The notes under the pieces are model-generated. The model saw only the letters and a program-made list of their open reading frames with translations. It ran no database searches and was not told where the DNA came from. Positions 7,705-16,473 of a stretch of DNA of 53,868 nucleotides are shown here, piece after piece. The stretch spans positions 1 to 53,868 of the forward strand of contig CANJPX010000015.1 of assembly GCA_947476185.1 (NCBI GenBank), given 5' to 3'. Position 1 is the first letter of the stretch; each line of letters begins with the position of its first letter. A program made the position numbers and the translations under genes. The stretch is from Bacteroidota bacterium. Its GTDB lineage: Bacteria; Bacteroidota; Bacteroidia; 2-12-FULL-35-15.

Positions 7705-8721
7705 TTAATTAGAGCCTAAAACACCCAATAATTTATTCACTTGACTGTCCCATAATAACTTGGATGTTTGAAGATCAGAAGCTTCATCAGCAAAGTCAAT
7801 GATGATCAATGAAATATCGCCAGTTAACTCATCCTTATCGATACGAAATTCGAAATAAGTTCCCTCAGGCTTATCTAACCAGCTTAATCGGATATATTTC
7901 TCTTCTTTAAAGCCAAGTAATTTTGCTTTCTGTTCACTACCGTCCCAGAAGAAAGTAAAGACCCCATCACGAATGTTTACATCATCTGCAAACCATTCCG
8001 ATAATCCACTTGGGGAGGTAATAAATTCATATAAAATGCCGGCAGAAGTACGGATAACATATTCCAATTCAAATTTACCTTTCGGTTCTTTCTTTGGAAT
8101 AGAATTTCCTTTTTTTCCATTCGTTTCTGAAGGTGCAACAGTCAGAGAGGTCATTGGATTCACGAATGTTTTTAAGATCTTAGGAACCTTATGACCCTGT
8201 TTTTTCTTTTTGGTACTTAATATCAATTGTTCGATAAGTTCGTCATGAACAATTTCCGGTTCATCATCGTCACCATCTTTACGTTTCGGCTTCCTTCCAC
8301 CTTTCCCTCTGGCTTTTTTACCTTTTTCGGGTATAATTTTGACCTTTTCTTCCTTCTTTACTGCCAACTTAACAACTATCTCCTCTTTTAAGGGCTTTTT
8401 GGGCCCTTTAGATTTTACTATTTCCACTTTTGCTACTGGTTTCTTAACTACCAATGGCTTTATCGTTTTTTTTGCAATAATGGGCTTAATAGCCTTCTTC
8501 CTCAAGACTTTAATTACTTTTTTGGGCACTAGGTTCAACGCGCTCTTTTTCAATAATTTAGCCGAACCAGCTACCTTTTTAACAACATTTGCTGATTTAG
8601 TTGTGTTTTTAGGAACGGATTTCTTTACTTGCTTGACAATTTTAGCTTTGTTAGCAGGCTTTGATTTAACTGGTTTTATATTTTTCTTCACCTTTTTGGG
8701 TGTAATTTTCTTCTTACTCAT
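7705..8721 (-). CDS. START-like domain protein with long Lys/Pro/Ala-rich histone-H1-like N-terminal tail
   Basis: From the ATG at 8721 (MSKKKITPKK) the product has about 338 residues. The upstream extension to 8784 reads through likely leader sequence and was rejected. The first ~190 residues are very basic and low complexity, with repeated K-K-V/I-P-K and KPxxKK patterns, like histone H1 or bacterial Hc1/AlgP tails. The last ~125 residues form a START/AHSA1-like (SRPBCC) domain, with LSEWFADDV, FFWDGSEQKAKLLG and KYIRLSWLDKPEGTYFEF; such short START-like proteins are common in Bacteroidota. The C-terminal domain probably binds a small hydrophobic ligand, and the tail probably binds nucleic acid or another polyanion; both are inference. 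It is monocistronic and lies just before the tRNA, on the opposite strand. Confidence 0.75.
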   Translation of the reverse strand: MSKKKITPKKVKKNIKPVKSKPANKAKIVKQVKKSVPKNTTKSANVVKKVAGSAKLLKKSALNLVPKKVIKVLRKKAIKPIIAKKTIKPLVVKKPVAKVEIVKSKGPKKPLKEEIVVKLAVKKEEKVKIIPEKGKKARGKGGRKPKRKDGDDDEPEIVHDELIEQLILSTKKKKQGHKVPKILKTFVNPMTSLTVAPSETNGKKGNSIPKKEPKGKFELEYVIRTSAGILYEFITSPSGLSEWFADDVNIRDGVFTFFWDGSEQKAKLLGFKEEKYIRLSWLDKPEGTYFEFRIDKDELTGDISLIIIDFADEASDLQTSKLLWDSQVNKLLGVLGSN

Positions 8722-8836
8722 TTGAATTGTATAATTTAACAAAACTTTCGCAATATATAAAAAAATATTAATCTTCCTATACATATCATTTGTTAAAAAT
8801 ATTTAATAGGGCTTTTAATTATGAAAAGATAAACAC

Positions 8837-8844
8837 TATATTTG
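8837..8844 (+). promoter_or_regulatory. -7 promoter element (TATATTTG) of the tRNA gene
   Basis: A perfect TAnnTTTG match ends 16 bases before the first tRNA base. A T-run near 8813-8816 is a weak -33 candidate. The position fits a short tRNA leader. Confidence 0.6.
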
Positions 8845-8860
8845 CGCCCTCAAAAACTAT

Positions 8861-8934
8861 GGCGAGGTAGCTCAGATGGTTAGAGCGCAGGATTCATAAC
8901 CCTGAGGTCAGGGGTTCAACTCCCCTTTTCGCTA
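8861..8934 (+). tRNA. tRNA with CAT anticodon (tRNA-Met most likely; Ile2 not excluded)
   Basis: The 74-base sequence folds as a cloverleaf. The acceptor stem pairs GGCGAGG with TTTCGCT (seven pairs, three G-U) with discriminator A. The D arm is GCTC/GAGC. The anticodon stem CAGGA/CCCTG has one A-C mismatch next to the loop TTCATAA. The T arm pairs AGGGG with CCCCT around TTCAACT. CCA is not encoded. The anticodon is CAT. A stem starting with G rather than mismatched C argues against initiator tRNA; elongator Met is most likely, but a lysidine-modified Ile2 tRNA cannot be ruled out. An antisense recombinase remnant overlaps its 3' half. Confidence 0.95.
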
Positions 8935-9307
8935 CTAAAGGGGGGAATTGATATAAAAAATCAGTTCTCCCCTTCTTTTTTTCGTCCAAATCCTTTGTCA
9001 GCATTACAGTTGATGTATAGAAATTATTGATATTATCGGTTAGAAATTGCCTCTTTCTTCCATCGAATTTAATTCCATCGGGAAACATAAGGGTCTGAAA
9101 GCCAATTTTTGTTTCAAAATCCGCAGAAGCCCATATTTTGTTGCTATTCTGATAAAGTAACATAGCTTTTTTAATTAAAATATCGAGGTTAGAAATTTCA
9201 GATGGTAATTTTGAAAGCTCCTCTTCAATGGCTGAAATCTCCTTCTTGATGTCAGTCATAACTAATCTACAATTTTCCTTCTCATCGTCATTAGTAGAGG
9301 TTGCCAT
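8894..9307 (-). pseudogene. C-terminal remnant of a large serine recombinase overlapping the tRNA 3' end
   Basis: This minus-strand frame (137 codons from an ATG; open without a start requirement to about 9378) resembles only the last part of Bacteroidota large serine recombinases: a coiled-coil region, then IWASADFETKIGFQTLMFPDG and a conserved-looking KFDGRKRQFLTDNINNFY. The catalytic resolvase domain and the recombinase domain are absent. The final residues, VAKRGVEPLTSGL, come from reading the tRNA in antisense, a tail often seen in recombinases of elements integrated at tRNA genes. So this is the relic of an integrated element whose target was this tRNA. No second tRNA 3'-end copy was found by eye, so the far attachment site is lost or unrecognisable. 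Confidence 0.7.
8938..8982 (+). terminator. Strong intrinsic terminator after the tRNA
   Basis: Fifteen consecutive pairs (8938-8952 with 8960-8974, two of them G-U) enclose a 7-base loop. A cytosine and seven thymines (8976-8982) follow. It starts three bases after the tRNA discriminator, so the tRNA is monocistronic. The hairpin lies inside the antisense recombinase frame. Confidence 0.9.
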
Positions 9308-9525
9308 ATTTCTGCTAACGCTTTTAAGGTCAGTAATCCTCTTTGATTTGTTCTTTACTAATGTATCTCTTAAATCATAAGATTCCTAAATAGAATAATA
9401 AAAAGTTTATAAAAAAATGAATTAAGAAAATGTAACTAAATTTAGTGTTTTTGAGGAATTAAACAAGTAAAAAAGAGGAACTATTTACCAATTATAAATT
9501 TACATAACAAAATACAGAAACCTAA

Positions 9526-11679
9526 TTAGACCCTTACCCCTATAACCAATATATCATCCGTCTGCTCCATATTCCCTTTCCATTCGTCAATAAAAGAACC
9601 CAGGTATTCTTTTTGTTCTTCCATTGTTTTATTCTGAATGGACAGAATAATCTCCTTAAATTTTCGAGTCATTAATTTTTTGTCCTGCGGACTGAATTGA
9701 TCGGCATAACCATCTGAAAAAAGGTAAATAGCATCGCCTTTCTGAAGACCGATCGTGTGCTTTGCAAACTCCTGCGTATCTTCTGTTAATCCACCAATAG
9801 CAAACTTTGTGGCTTTGATCTCCTCAATCTCCAGTTGATCTTTCCGAATGATCCATAGGGGACGGTTGGCGCCTGCATATTCCACCTGAGACAGATCTTT
9901 ATTGAAAGCACAAAGGGATACATCCATTCCATCACGCGTTGAATCCATTTTATCGGTCTGGCGCAATACTTTTTTCATCCCACGGTTCACCAGATTCAGG
10001 ATCACTGAAACATCTGAACTCTCTTTTACGGCTTCATTTAATTTCTCGGAACCAATGGTGCTCATAAAAGCACCTGGTACGCCATGACCTGTGCAATCAC
10101 AAGCAGCAATTATTTTTTTATTATTGATTTGAGCGAACCAATAAAAATCTCCTGCAACAATATCTTTGGGCTTAAAAAAAACAAATGAATTGGGAAGAGA
10201 AGCGGAAACTTCCTGAAGTGGAGGGAGTAATGCATTTTGAATTCGTTTAGCATAACTTATGGAATCAAGTATTTCTTTTTGTTTTTCTTCAACTATTTTT
10301 TTTTGATCTTCTACTTCAGTTTTTTGCCTTTCAATAATTTCTTTTTGCTTCAATAATGTACTATTTATTTGTTTTCTAAGATAATTACTTCGCAAAACAA
10401 AAAACACTAACATAAGAAAAACCATAATAACAAGTATGAAGTAAACAATAGTTTGCTTATTATCGCTTAACTCAGAATCTTTGGCATTAAGCAATTCCAT
10501 GCCTTTTTCATTTTCACTTTGTAACTTCACTATTTCCTCTTGCTTTTTAATAGCATCATATTTTGAATTAAGATTTGATATTTGACTAAACAATGCTGTA
10601 TTAAAATCTTTATTACCAGAATTTATAATGTCGGACAATGCTTGGTATTCAGCATTTTTAATTTCGTATTGAATATTAGTAAGCGTATTAAAAACATATA
10701 ATAAAGGCATTAAATTAAAATTAGTTATCTCCCAACTAACTGGCTGATCTTCTTCTCCTGAATAATTACCTGTACTTAAATTCAATCCCTCTTTTATAAT
10801 ACTACGATTTTGTTCTTGAATTAAACTTAATAATGAATCTCTGAAGTTATTTATAACTGATTTTAATTTTGATGCAGAGTATTTGTCTTTATTGGGATCA
10901 TATTCATTACCAATTAAAATATTTGTTGTAAGAACAATATTTACTTTGTTTTCTATAAATAGAGATGATAGGGTGTCTGCTTGTGTTTTTGGAATTTTAT
11001 CTATAATGACTAATAGATGTGATTTTAAATTTTTAATATGAATTATTGCAGAATCGGCAGCGGTTTTTAATTTGTTAGCTCTGATTAAAATATCATTGTT
11101 TTTATCTATGCCAACTTTATATAAAGTACCATACAATTGTTTATTTCTTGAAGAAGCTGTTCTGAGTGCTTCCTCAGTATTTACTCCTTGTTGCAGCACA
11201 GTGTCTATATTAATTCTGCCGCTTCCTGAATTTAAAAGAGCACTAATTGTATGGCAAAAAAAATATATAATGAGCAAAATATTATGAGCAGTAATAAAAT
11301 TTTTCTTTCTCGATAATGCTAAATGATAGAGCGCAAATGGAACAATAATATATAGAAGTATATAATTATTGATAAAATAAAAAAATCCGGCGCCAGGCCA
11401 ATGCATTATTAAAAATGTAAAACCAATTGCAAAAAGCAGTAAGATAAAGGTTTGAAGAAGTAATACTAACTTTGATATTTTTGTTTCTTTTGTTTTCCAA
11501 CATTCAATAGTAAATAGTGGCATATAAAAGAATGTAAAGATAAAAGTGCTAAACATTATTAAAATTCCAGCACCAGGCCAATGTTGGATTTTAAAGAACT
11601 CTCCAATTAAAATAGGAATTATTAAAATCCAAACAATAACATTTAATGGTTTGGATGGTTTAATTTCATTTATAATCAT
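9526..11679 (-). CDS. Membrane-bound SpoIIE-type PP2C phosphatase with HWPGAG-containing N-terminal membrane domain
   Basis: This 717-residue signalling phosphatase has four to five membrane helices in its first ~150 residues, with two HWPGAG motifs at 33-38 and 93-98, exactly 60 residues apart. A helical, probably extracytoplasmic sensor region (about 150-405) follows, then another membrane helix (about 410-428) and a coiled coil (about 430-475). The catalytic PP2C/SpoIIE domain (about 478-717) keeps its metal-binding acids: GDFYW, CDCTGHGVPGAFMS, FSDGYADQ and TDDIL. Such enzymes dephosphorylate Ser/Thr on anti-sigma-antagonist or SiaC-type switch proteins. The catalytic domain closely resembles that of the soluble phosphatase at 16474-17478. 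The gene starts 107 bases after the ABC transporter stop; no clear terminator lies between them. Confidence 0.9.
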   Translation of the reverse strand: MIINEIKPSKPLNVIVWILIIPILIGEFFKIQHWPGAGILIMFSTFIFTFFYMPLFTIECWKTKETKISKLVLLLQTFILLLFAIGFTFLIMHWPGAGFFYFINNYILLYIIVPFALYHLALSRKKNFITAHNILLIIYFFCHTISALLNSGSGRINIDTVLQQGVNTEEALRTASSRNKQLYGTLYKVGIDKNNDILIRANKLKTAADSAIIHIKNLKSHLLVIIDKIPKTQADTLSSLFIENKVNIVLTTNILIGNEYDPNKDKYSASKLKSVINNFRDSLLSLIQEQNRSIIKEGLNLSTGNYSGEEDQPVSWEITNFNLMPLLYVFNTLTNIQYEIKNAEYQALSDIINSGNKDFNTALFSQISNLNSKYDAIKKQEEIVKLQSENEKGMELLNAKDSELSDNKQTIVYFILVIMVFLMLVFFVLRSNYLRKQINSTLLKQKEIIERQKTEVEDQKKIVEEKQKEILDSISYAKRIQNALLPPLQEVSASLPNSFVFFKPKDIVAGDFYWFAQINNKKIIAACDCTGHGVPGAFMSTIGSEKLNEAVKESSDVSVILNLVNRGMKKVLRQTDKMDSTRDGMDVSLCAFNKDLSQVEYAGANRPLWIIRKDQLEIEEIKATKFAIGGLTEDTQEFAKHTIGLQKGDAIYLFSDGYADQFSPQDKKLMTRKFKEIILSIQNKTMEEQKEYLGSFIDEWKGNMEQTDDILVIGVRV

Positions 11680-11786
11680 AATTTTTTATTGTTAATATAT
11701 TAATGTTCTAAAAAAAATTAAAAGAATGACTTCTTTTTTAATAGATTTGGTTCTCTAAAAATAAGAATAATAAAAAACTTACTCAT

Positions 11787-14700
11787 TTATTTCTTCTTCC
11801 TTACAAATGTTCCAGCCAAATTAGCCCCCGCCTTCAGAAGTTTCTTGAGTCCGTCAAAATATAAAGTCAGCCATAAAAATAGTGTCATGCACCATATTAC
11901 AAAAATATTCACCCAATAAGTATTGTAAGATTTACCAAAAACACTTTTGGTAGGAGCAAAAAAGTGTGCACGAATAAAATCATCGCTGGATCCATCTCTG
12001 AATATAGGATTAGCAGTTGCTATCAGTTTACCATCTTCCACAATAACTTCATCTAGATCGGAACCAACATTTTTTACAAGATCTTCGAGTTTCCCATTCT
12101 GTGAGCCGTTCATCAGTTGTTCATAACGAACTTTACCTGTTTCTGTTTCCTGAAACTTAGCCATCCAGACATCTTTACTCTTCACAGCAGCATCGTAATT
12201 TTCTGCGTAGATCTTTTTCAATATTGTTAAATAGTCTTTTGTTTCACTGGCAGTATTGGCATCAAAGGCTCCAACATTAAATTTACTTATGGCAGTAAAA
12301 CTAATGGCGGGGAAGGTTTTCATTTCTTTTTCTATTTCCGTCTTTAATATTTCCAGATCTGTTGCTGCATTTGCTGATTTATCTTCGCTTTCATTAATCA
12401 ATTCATTCATTTTTGAAAACCAGTAGACTTTTTTATATGAATTATAACTGATGGCTTTATCAAAGGCATAAATATTTTTCTCGTAATCATTTCCCATGAA
12501 TTGATTAACTGCTAAGGCCTCAAAAGCCCACCTGGATGTCATTACATTTCCCCATATAGGTACCACTGAATTACTTGAAATTTCAGGATTTAACTCCTCA
12601 AATTTCACGATCACTCCACTTAATAATATCTGAGGGATCAATAAAAATGGAATAAGAACATAAATTGTAACAGCTGAATTAAATGAAGCAGAAATGTTAA
12701 GTCCTAGCATATTCGCAAAACAGGAAGTGGTAAACAATACCAACCAGTAATCGAAGTACATACCTTTAATCTCTAGAATATAGTTACCGATCAGGACAAA
12801 CATCACCGTTTGGATTGCGGAGATAAAAAACTGAATCATAATTTTAGAAGTAAGATAACTACCTTTACTCAAATTCAAAAAAGATTCACGTTTCAATATT
12901 TTCCGATCTCGGATAATTTCCTCAGCACTCACTGTTAACCCAATAAACAATGCTACAAGCACACACATGAATAAATATGCCGGCATATTCTTGTTATTTG
13001 ATAACATATAACCTTTATCAGCATGATAATATTTTATCAGAGATGCTAATATCAATGCTAATACGGGTGCCTCAAATAAAGTGATTGACAAATATTGTGA
13101 ATTCGATAATTTAGATAAAACATCTCTTGTGGTGAATACCTTGAACTGTTTCAAGAAATTTGGTTTCCTGAATGTGTTTTTTATCGGACGTTTTTCATTA
13201 TTCTTGGCAGCATTGGAATCAACAGTCAACTTTGCGGTGTAAAACTCATTCCACTCTTTGGAGGAAACTCTCCTGTTTCTGGTTTGATTTCCATTTTCAT
13301 CCAACACTTTTGATTCGATGATATTAAATATCTGCTCCGGATTCACATTACCACAGGCATTACATTCGCTTTCATTCGCATTAACCTGATTAATAAGGGT
13401 TTTGAAGTACACAACTGATTCAACCGGATTTCCGTTATAAATAGGATAACCACCCACATCGAGTAATAAAAGCTTATCAAACATTTTAAAAATATCGGAT
13501 GAGGGTTGGTGAATAACAACAAAAACCAATTTACCCTTTAATGCTAGTTCTTTCAGCAAGTCCATTATATTTTCTGAGTCACGCGAAGACAAACCGGAAG
13601 TTGGCTCATCAACAAATAAAACAGATGGTTCACGGATCAATTCAAGCGCAATGTTCAACCTTTTCCTTTGTCCACCGCTAATTGTTTGATCCAAGGGATT
13701 ACCTACTCTCAGATCCTTTGTTTCCAATAATCCCAGATCACTAAGCATATCTAAAACCATTTGATGAAGTTTCGTCTCCTCCATCCCATCGAAACACAAT
13801 TTAGAATTATAAAAAAGATTTTGATATACGGTAAGCTCTTCAATTAAAAGATCATCCTGAGGAATATAACCAATTACACCTTCCAGCATTTTCTTTTCAT
13901 TATGAAGATTATGGCCATTCACCAAAACCTCACCGGAGGAAGGTGCATTATTACCATTCAAAATATTCAGCAGGGTGGATTTACCAGCACCACTTCCACC
14001 CATTATACCAATTAGTTTCCCTGAATTCTCTGTAAAATTCAATGGTCGCAATCCAACTTTGCCACTTTTGAATTTATACTCCAGATTTTTAACTGCAAAA
14101 ATAAATTTGTCTTCTGAAGCATCTTTTAAAAAACAGCTAACGATATCACTATAATAAATGGGTTGTACTTTAGAGCTTCTGATGGACGAACCTTGTGATA
14201 ATATATATATTGCATGCTGATTGATAATCTGTCCGTTTAAGAACAATTCGGTTTTACCAAAGTAGCGAATAAGGTAGATTCCAATGCTGTTTACACGCAG
14301 GACGGCCAGATCACCGGAAATAGAATCGGATTGAAAAAATTTAGTATATACTTTTGACTCATTTTTTTGTTTACCAGCAATTAAAAATTCAGGTACATCT
14401 TCAATTTCAGTTGTAGTTGCTTTTGTTGCTAGTTGAATACATTGATTTAGTTCTTCATTAGGGATATTAAAGGAAGAGGAAACCGTCTCAACAAATTCCA
14501 TTTCCTGTTCAGAAATTGTATTATTAAAATTAACAAACTCTATAAGATTCAAAAGAACTATGTATTTCTGTTTCTGAGTCAACTCTTCATTGATCTGTTC
14601 GCAGATAACAATAACTTTAACTGAACTTACAGCCAAACGTCTTTTTTTCTTTTCTCCATCGGCTCCTTCGTTCTGTTGTTTAAGAAAATCCTCATAAACA

Positions 14701-14843
14701 GCAAGATATTCATTCACCTGTTCCTTATTGAGTTGTTGCTTTAGGTATGATTCAACAACATCCGTTGCGTTGGAGGAACTTTCATCAGCCTTTGCAATAA
14801 TTGCAAACAGGCGCATTAAGGCTTTCAGTATTTTCTCACTCAT
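11787..14843 (-). CDS. ABCG-type ABC transporter half-molecule with N-terminal TerB-like domain
   Basis: This 1018-residue fusion begins with an alpha-helical TerB-like domain (about residues 1-140). A beta-rich linker (about 165-245) that could be FHA-like follows. The ABC ATPase has Walker A GGSGAGKST at 282-290, signature ISGGQ at 388-392 and Walker B ending in Asp412-Glu413. An ABC-2-type permease occupies about 590-1010, with two clusters of hydrophobic segments separated by a ~150-residue soluble insertion (about 800-960). ATPase-then-permease order and the sequence DEPTSGLS match the ABCG/White family. The substrate is unknown. A terminator at 14875-14913 separates it from the upstream lipoprotein gene, so it probably has its own promoter. 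TerB domains often associate with membrane stress or surveillance complexes, which fits this region. Confidence 0.88.
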   Translation of the reverse strand: MSEKILKALMRLFAIIAKADESSSNATDVVESYLKQQLNKEQVNEYLAVYEDFLKQQNEGADGEKKKRRLAVSSVKVIVICEQINEELTQKQKYIVLLNLIEFVNFNNTISEQEMEFVETVSSSFNIPNEELNQCIQLATKATTTEIEDVPEFLIAGKQKNESKVYTKFFQSDSISGDLAVLRVNSIGIYLIRYFGKTELFLNGQIINQHAIYILSQGSSIRSSKVQPIYYSDIVSCFLKDASEDKFIFAVKNLEYKFKSGKVGLRPLNFTENSGKLIGIMGGSGAGKSTLLNILNGNNAPSSGEVLVNGHNLHNEKKMLEGVIGYIPQDDLLIEELTVYQNLFYNSKLCFDGMEETKLHQMVLDMLSDLGLLETKDLRVGNPLDQTISGGQRKRLNIALELIREPSVLFVDEPTSGLSSRDSENIMDLLKELALKGKLVFVVIHQPSSDIFKMFDKLLLLDVGGYPIYNGNPVESVVYFKTLINQVNANESECNACGNVNPEQIFNIIESKVLDENGNQTRNRRVSSKEWNEFYTAKLTVDSNAAKNNEKRPIKNTFRKPNFLKQFKVFTTRDVLSKLSNSQYLSITLFEAPVLALILASLIKYYHADKGYMLSNNKNMPAYLFMCVLVALFIGLTVSAEEIIRDRKILKRESFLNLSKGSYLTSKIMIQFFISAIQTVMFVLIGNYILEIKGMYFDYWLVLFTTSCFANMLGLNISASFNSAVTIYVLIPFLLIPQILLSGVIVKFEELNPEISSNSVVPIWGNVMTSRWAFEALAVNQFMGNDYEKNIYAFDKAISYNSYKKVYWFSKMNELINESEDKSANAATDLEILKTEIEKEMKTFPAISFTAISKFNVGAFDANTASETKDYLTILKKIYAENYDAAVKSKDVWMAKFQETETGKVRYEQLMNGSQNGKLEDLVKNVGSDLDEVIVEDGKLIATANPIFRDGSSDDFIRAHFFAPTKSVFGKSYNTYWVNIFVIWCMTLFLWLTLYFDGLKKLLKAGANLAGTFVRKKK

Positions 14844-14874
14844 AATTTCCGTTCTCTATTTTTTCTGTTTAAAC

Positions 14875-14913
14875 AAAAAAAGCTTTGAAGAATTATTCAC
14901 TCCAAAGCTTTTT
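14875..14913 (-). terminator. Intrinsic terminator after the siaC-like/lipoprotein unit
   Basis: An AGCTTTG/CAAAGCT stem (14881-14887 with 14903-14909), extended by flanking A/T pairs, is followed on the minus strand by seven thymines. It lies 27 bases past the stop of the lipoprotein gene at 14940. The A/T flanks make it potentially bidirectional, but the plus strand has no gene here. Confidence 0.75.
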
Positions 14914-14939
14914 AGAAATTTTAATTAAAATCTATACTA

Positions 14940-15785
14940 TTAGTTTACGATTTTCGATCTAACTTCGCCTAATTTTGCATGTAATTTCTGAAGAAAAGCA
15001 GCATCTACTTCTCCATTTTTGATATTTGAATATAATTTATCCAATTCTGAAACACCGGCAATAACAGATTTAAAGTCTTTTTCTTTCTCGTATTCTTTTA
15101 AAAGTTCAACTAATTTCTGTGAAGTGAAATTTTGTTCAGCAACTTTTTGAAATAAAACTTCATTTTGTTTATTTTTAGGCTGATCCTTTATTAATCCAAT
15201 TGTTATGTATTGGCTCTCGATCCAACTTCCAACCAATATTTGAGTTGCAGTCAATAAACGGTCGTTCGAACGAAGATAACCATCCATTTCAGTGTATATC
15301 TGATCTATTACCTTATTAATAGTATCTTTTTTATCAATATTATTCTCTAATCTTGAACCGGCAATATTATCAAAACTTTCAGCGCAACCTAGACTTTGAG
15401 CAAGATTTCTGGATGTTTTGAAATAATTTTTCACAGTAGAGAACTGTTCATTTGTTGACAAATAAACAAGGTCAACTATGTAAGAACCGTAATTCAATCC
15501 TTTCTTTGTTGTGGTGGTATATTTTGATTCATTTTCTGTTGCATTGATCAAACTTTTATTAAAAGTAAGACCTGCTTTAGGCAATAAAGTAATGATATCC
15601 AAAGGCGAAGGAACATTTATTACTAAAGCATGAAATTCAAAATCTGCCAACTCATTGGTTGGCTGCGTCACTGTTTCTTTTTTTACTGAGTCGGTTTTTG
15701 CTTCAACAGTATCAGGAGATTTAGCTGTATTGCCACCACAAGAAATTAAAAGTGCTGTACAAGAAAGTGTAATTAATTTTTTCAT
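14940..15785 (-). CDS. Lipoprotein of unknown function
   Basis: The 281-residue product starts with MKKLITLSCTALLISCGG, a type II signal peptide with lipobox LISC, so Cys16 should be lipidated. A short Thr/Lys/Glu-rich linker follows, then a mostly helical domain of about 230 residues without a family I recognise. It lies 25 bases downstream of the siaC-like gene, shares its promoter and ends before a strong terminator, so the two form a transcription unit. A lipoprotein paired with a cytoplasmic phospho-switch protein suggests an envelope-side component of the same signalling route; this is inferred from context. Confidence 0.75.
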   Translation of the reverse strand: MKKLITLSCTALLISCGGNTAKSPDTVEAKTDSVKKETVTQPTNELADFEFHALVINVPSPLDIITLLPKAGLTFNKSLINATENESKYTTTTKKGLNYGSYIVDLVYLSTNEQFSTVKNYFKTSRNLAQSLGCAESFDNIAGSRLENNIDKKDTINKVIDQIYTEMDGYLRSNDRLLTATQILVGSWIESQYITIGLIKDQPKNKQNEVLFQKVAEQNFTSQKLVELLKEYEKEKDFKSVIAGVSELDKLYSNIKNGEVDAAFLQKLHAKLGEVRSKIVN

Positions 15786-15810
15786 AATGATTATTAAGGT
15801 TTAGAATTTT

Positions 15811-16200
15811 CTATTTTGTGAATGATACTAAATTAAATGGAATCTTTATTATCGATTTATAATCCTCCCCTGCTTCAAGCATATCATCATCTTGATCATC
15901 ATAAAGCCAATTGATTTGTGCTTCGCCTTTTCCATTTTTTGTTATCTGCTCTAACTTTTTAAAAAGGTCGACAATACACTTTGACGAACTGGTATTAAAA
16001 TAATCCAATTGAATATTCAATGTTGTTTTCGGAGCAGGGTTTTGAATGTAATTATCTAACCAATCAAACAATGGTTTGTAAAACAATACAGAATTTTCAG
16101 GGATTGATTTCCCTTTTAAATCGAAAACACCCGAAGTTCCATCAAAGTTCACGGAGGGAGTTTTAGCTGATTGCTCAGCAGTAAATGAGTTTTCTGCCAT
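15811..16200 (-). CDS. SiaC-family (DUF1987) regulatory phosphoprotein
   Basis: This 129-residue protein matches the SiaC/DUF1987 fold by eye: TPSVNFDGTSGVFDLKGKSIPEN at the N-terminus, LNIQLDYFNTSSSKCIVDLF in the middle (the TSSS stretch is the expected phospho-acceptor region) and the acidic DDQDDDMLEAGEDYKS near the end. In Pseudomonas, SiaC is phosphorylated by kinase SiaB, dephosphorylated by the PP2C phosphatase SiaA, and controls the diguanylate cyclase SiaD. Here a SpoIIE-type PP2C phosphatase lies 273 bases upstream in the same direction and another lies further downstream. No SiaB-like kinase or GGDEF protein is in the window. A strong promoter precedes the gene. Confidence 0.85.
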   Translation of the reverse strand: MAENSFTAEQSAKTPSVNFDGTSGVFDLKGKSIPENSVLFYKPLFDWLDNYIQNPAPKTTLNIQLDYFNTSSSKCIVDLFKKLEQITKNGKGEAQINWLYDDQDDDMLEAGEDYKSIIKIPFNLVSFTK

Positions 16201-16236
16201 ATTTTTTGGCTTTTAGTATTTAAGTTTTATTCTAAA

Positions 16237-16265
16237 CAAATATATACAAAAAATTAAAATTTCAA
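16237..16265 (-). promoter_or_regulatory. Promoter of the siaC-like/lipoprotein unit
   Basis: On the minus strand a TTG at 16265-16263 (within CTTTG) is separated by 18 bases from a perfect -7 TATATTTG at 16244-16237. The ATG lies at 16200, leaving a leader of about 30 bases. Both elements and their spacing fit the Bacteroidota sigma factor consensus. Confidence 0.7.
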
Positions 16266-16473
16266 AGATATTTTTACAAGCCTAACAACTTAAATATTAT
16301 TTTATCAACCCGACTAATTTTCAATACGACAGATAAAATAAATAAGGGTGATATAAGCTTAATAAAGGTAAAGAGATTTTGACCTGTGTTTTGGAGCTAT
16401 ATGATTTGTATCGGATAATTTTAAACCAATTTAGGAACATTGGTTAATTAATTGTATAATTTAATAATTGATA

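Noticed and set aside
8339-8725. 128-codon plus-strand open frame rich in Phe, Thr and Ala
   Set aside because: It is the antisense shadow of the Lys/Pro/Ala-rich tail of the START-like protein; low-complexity coding DNA gives long open frames on the other strand.
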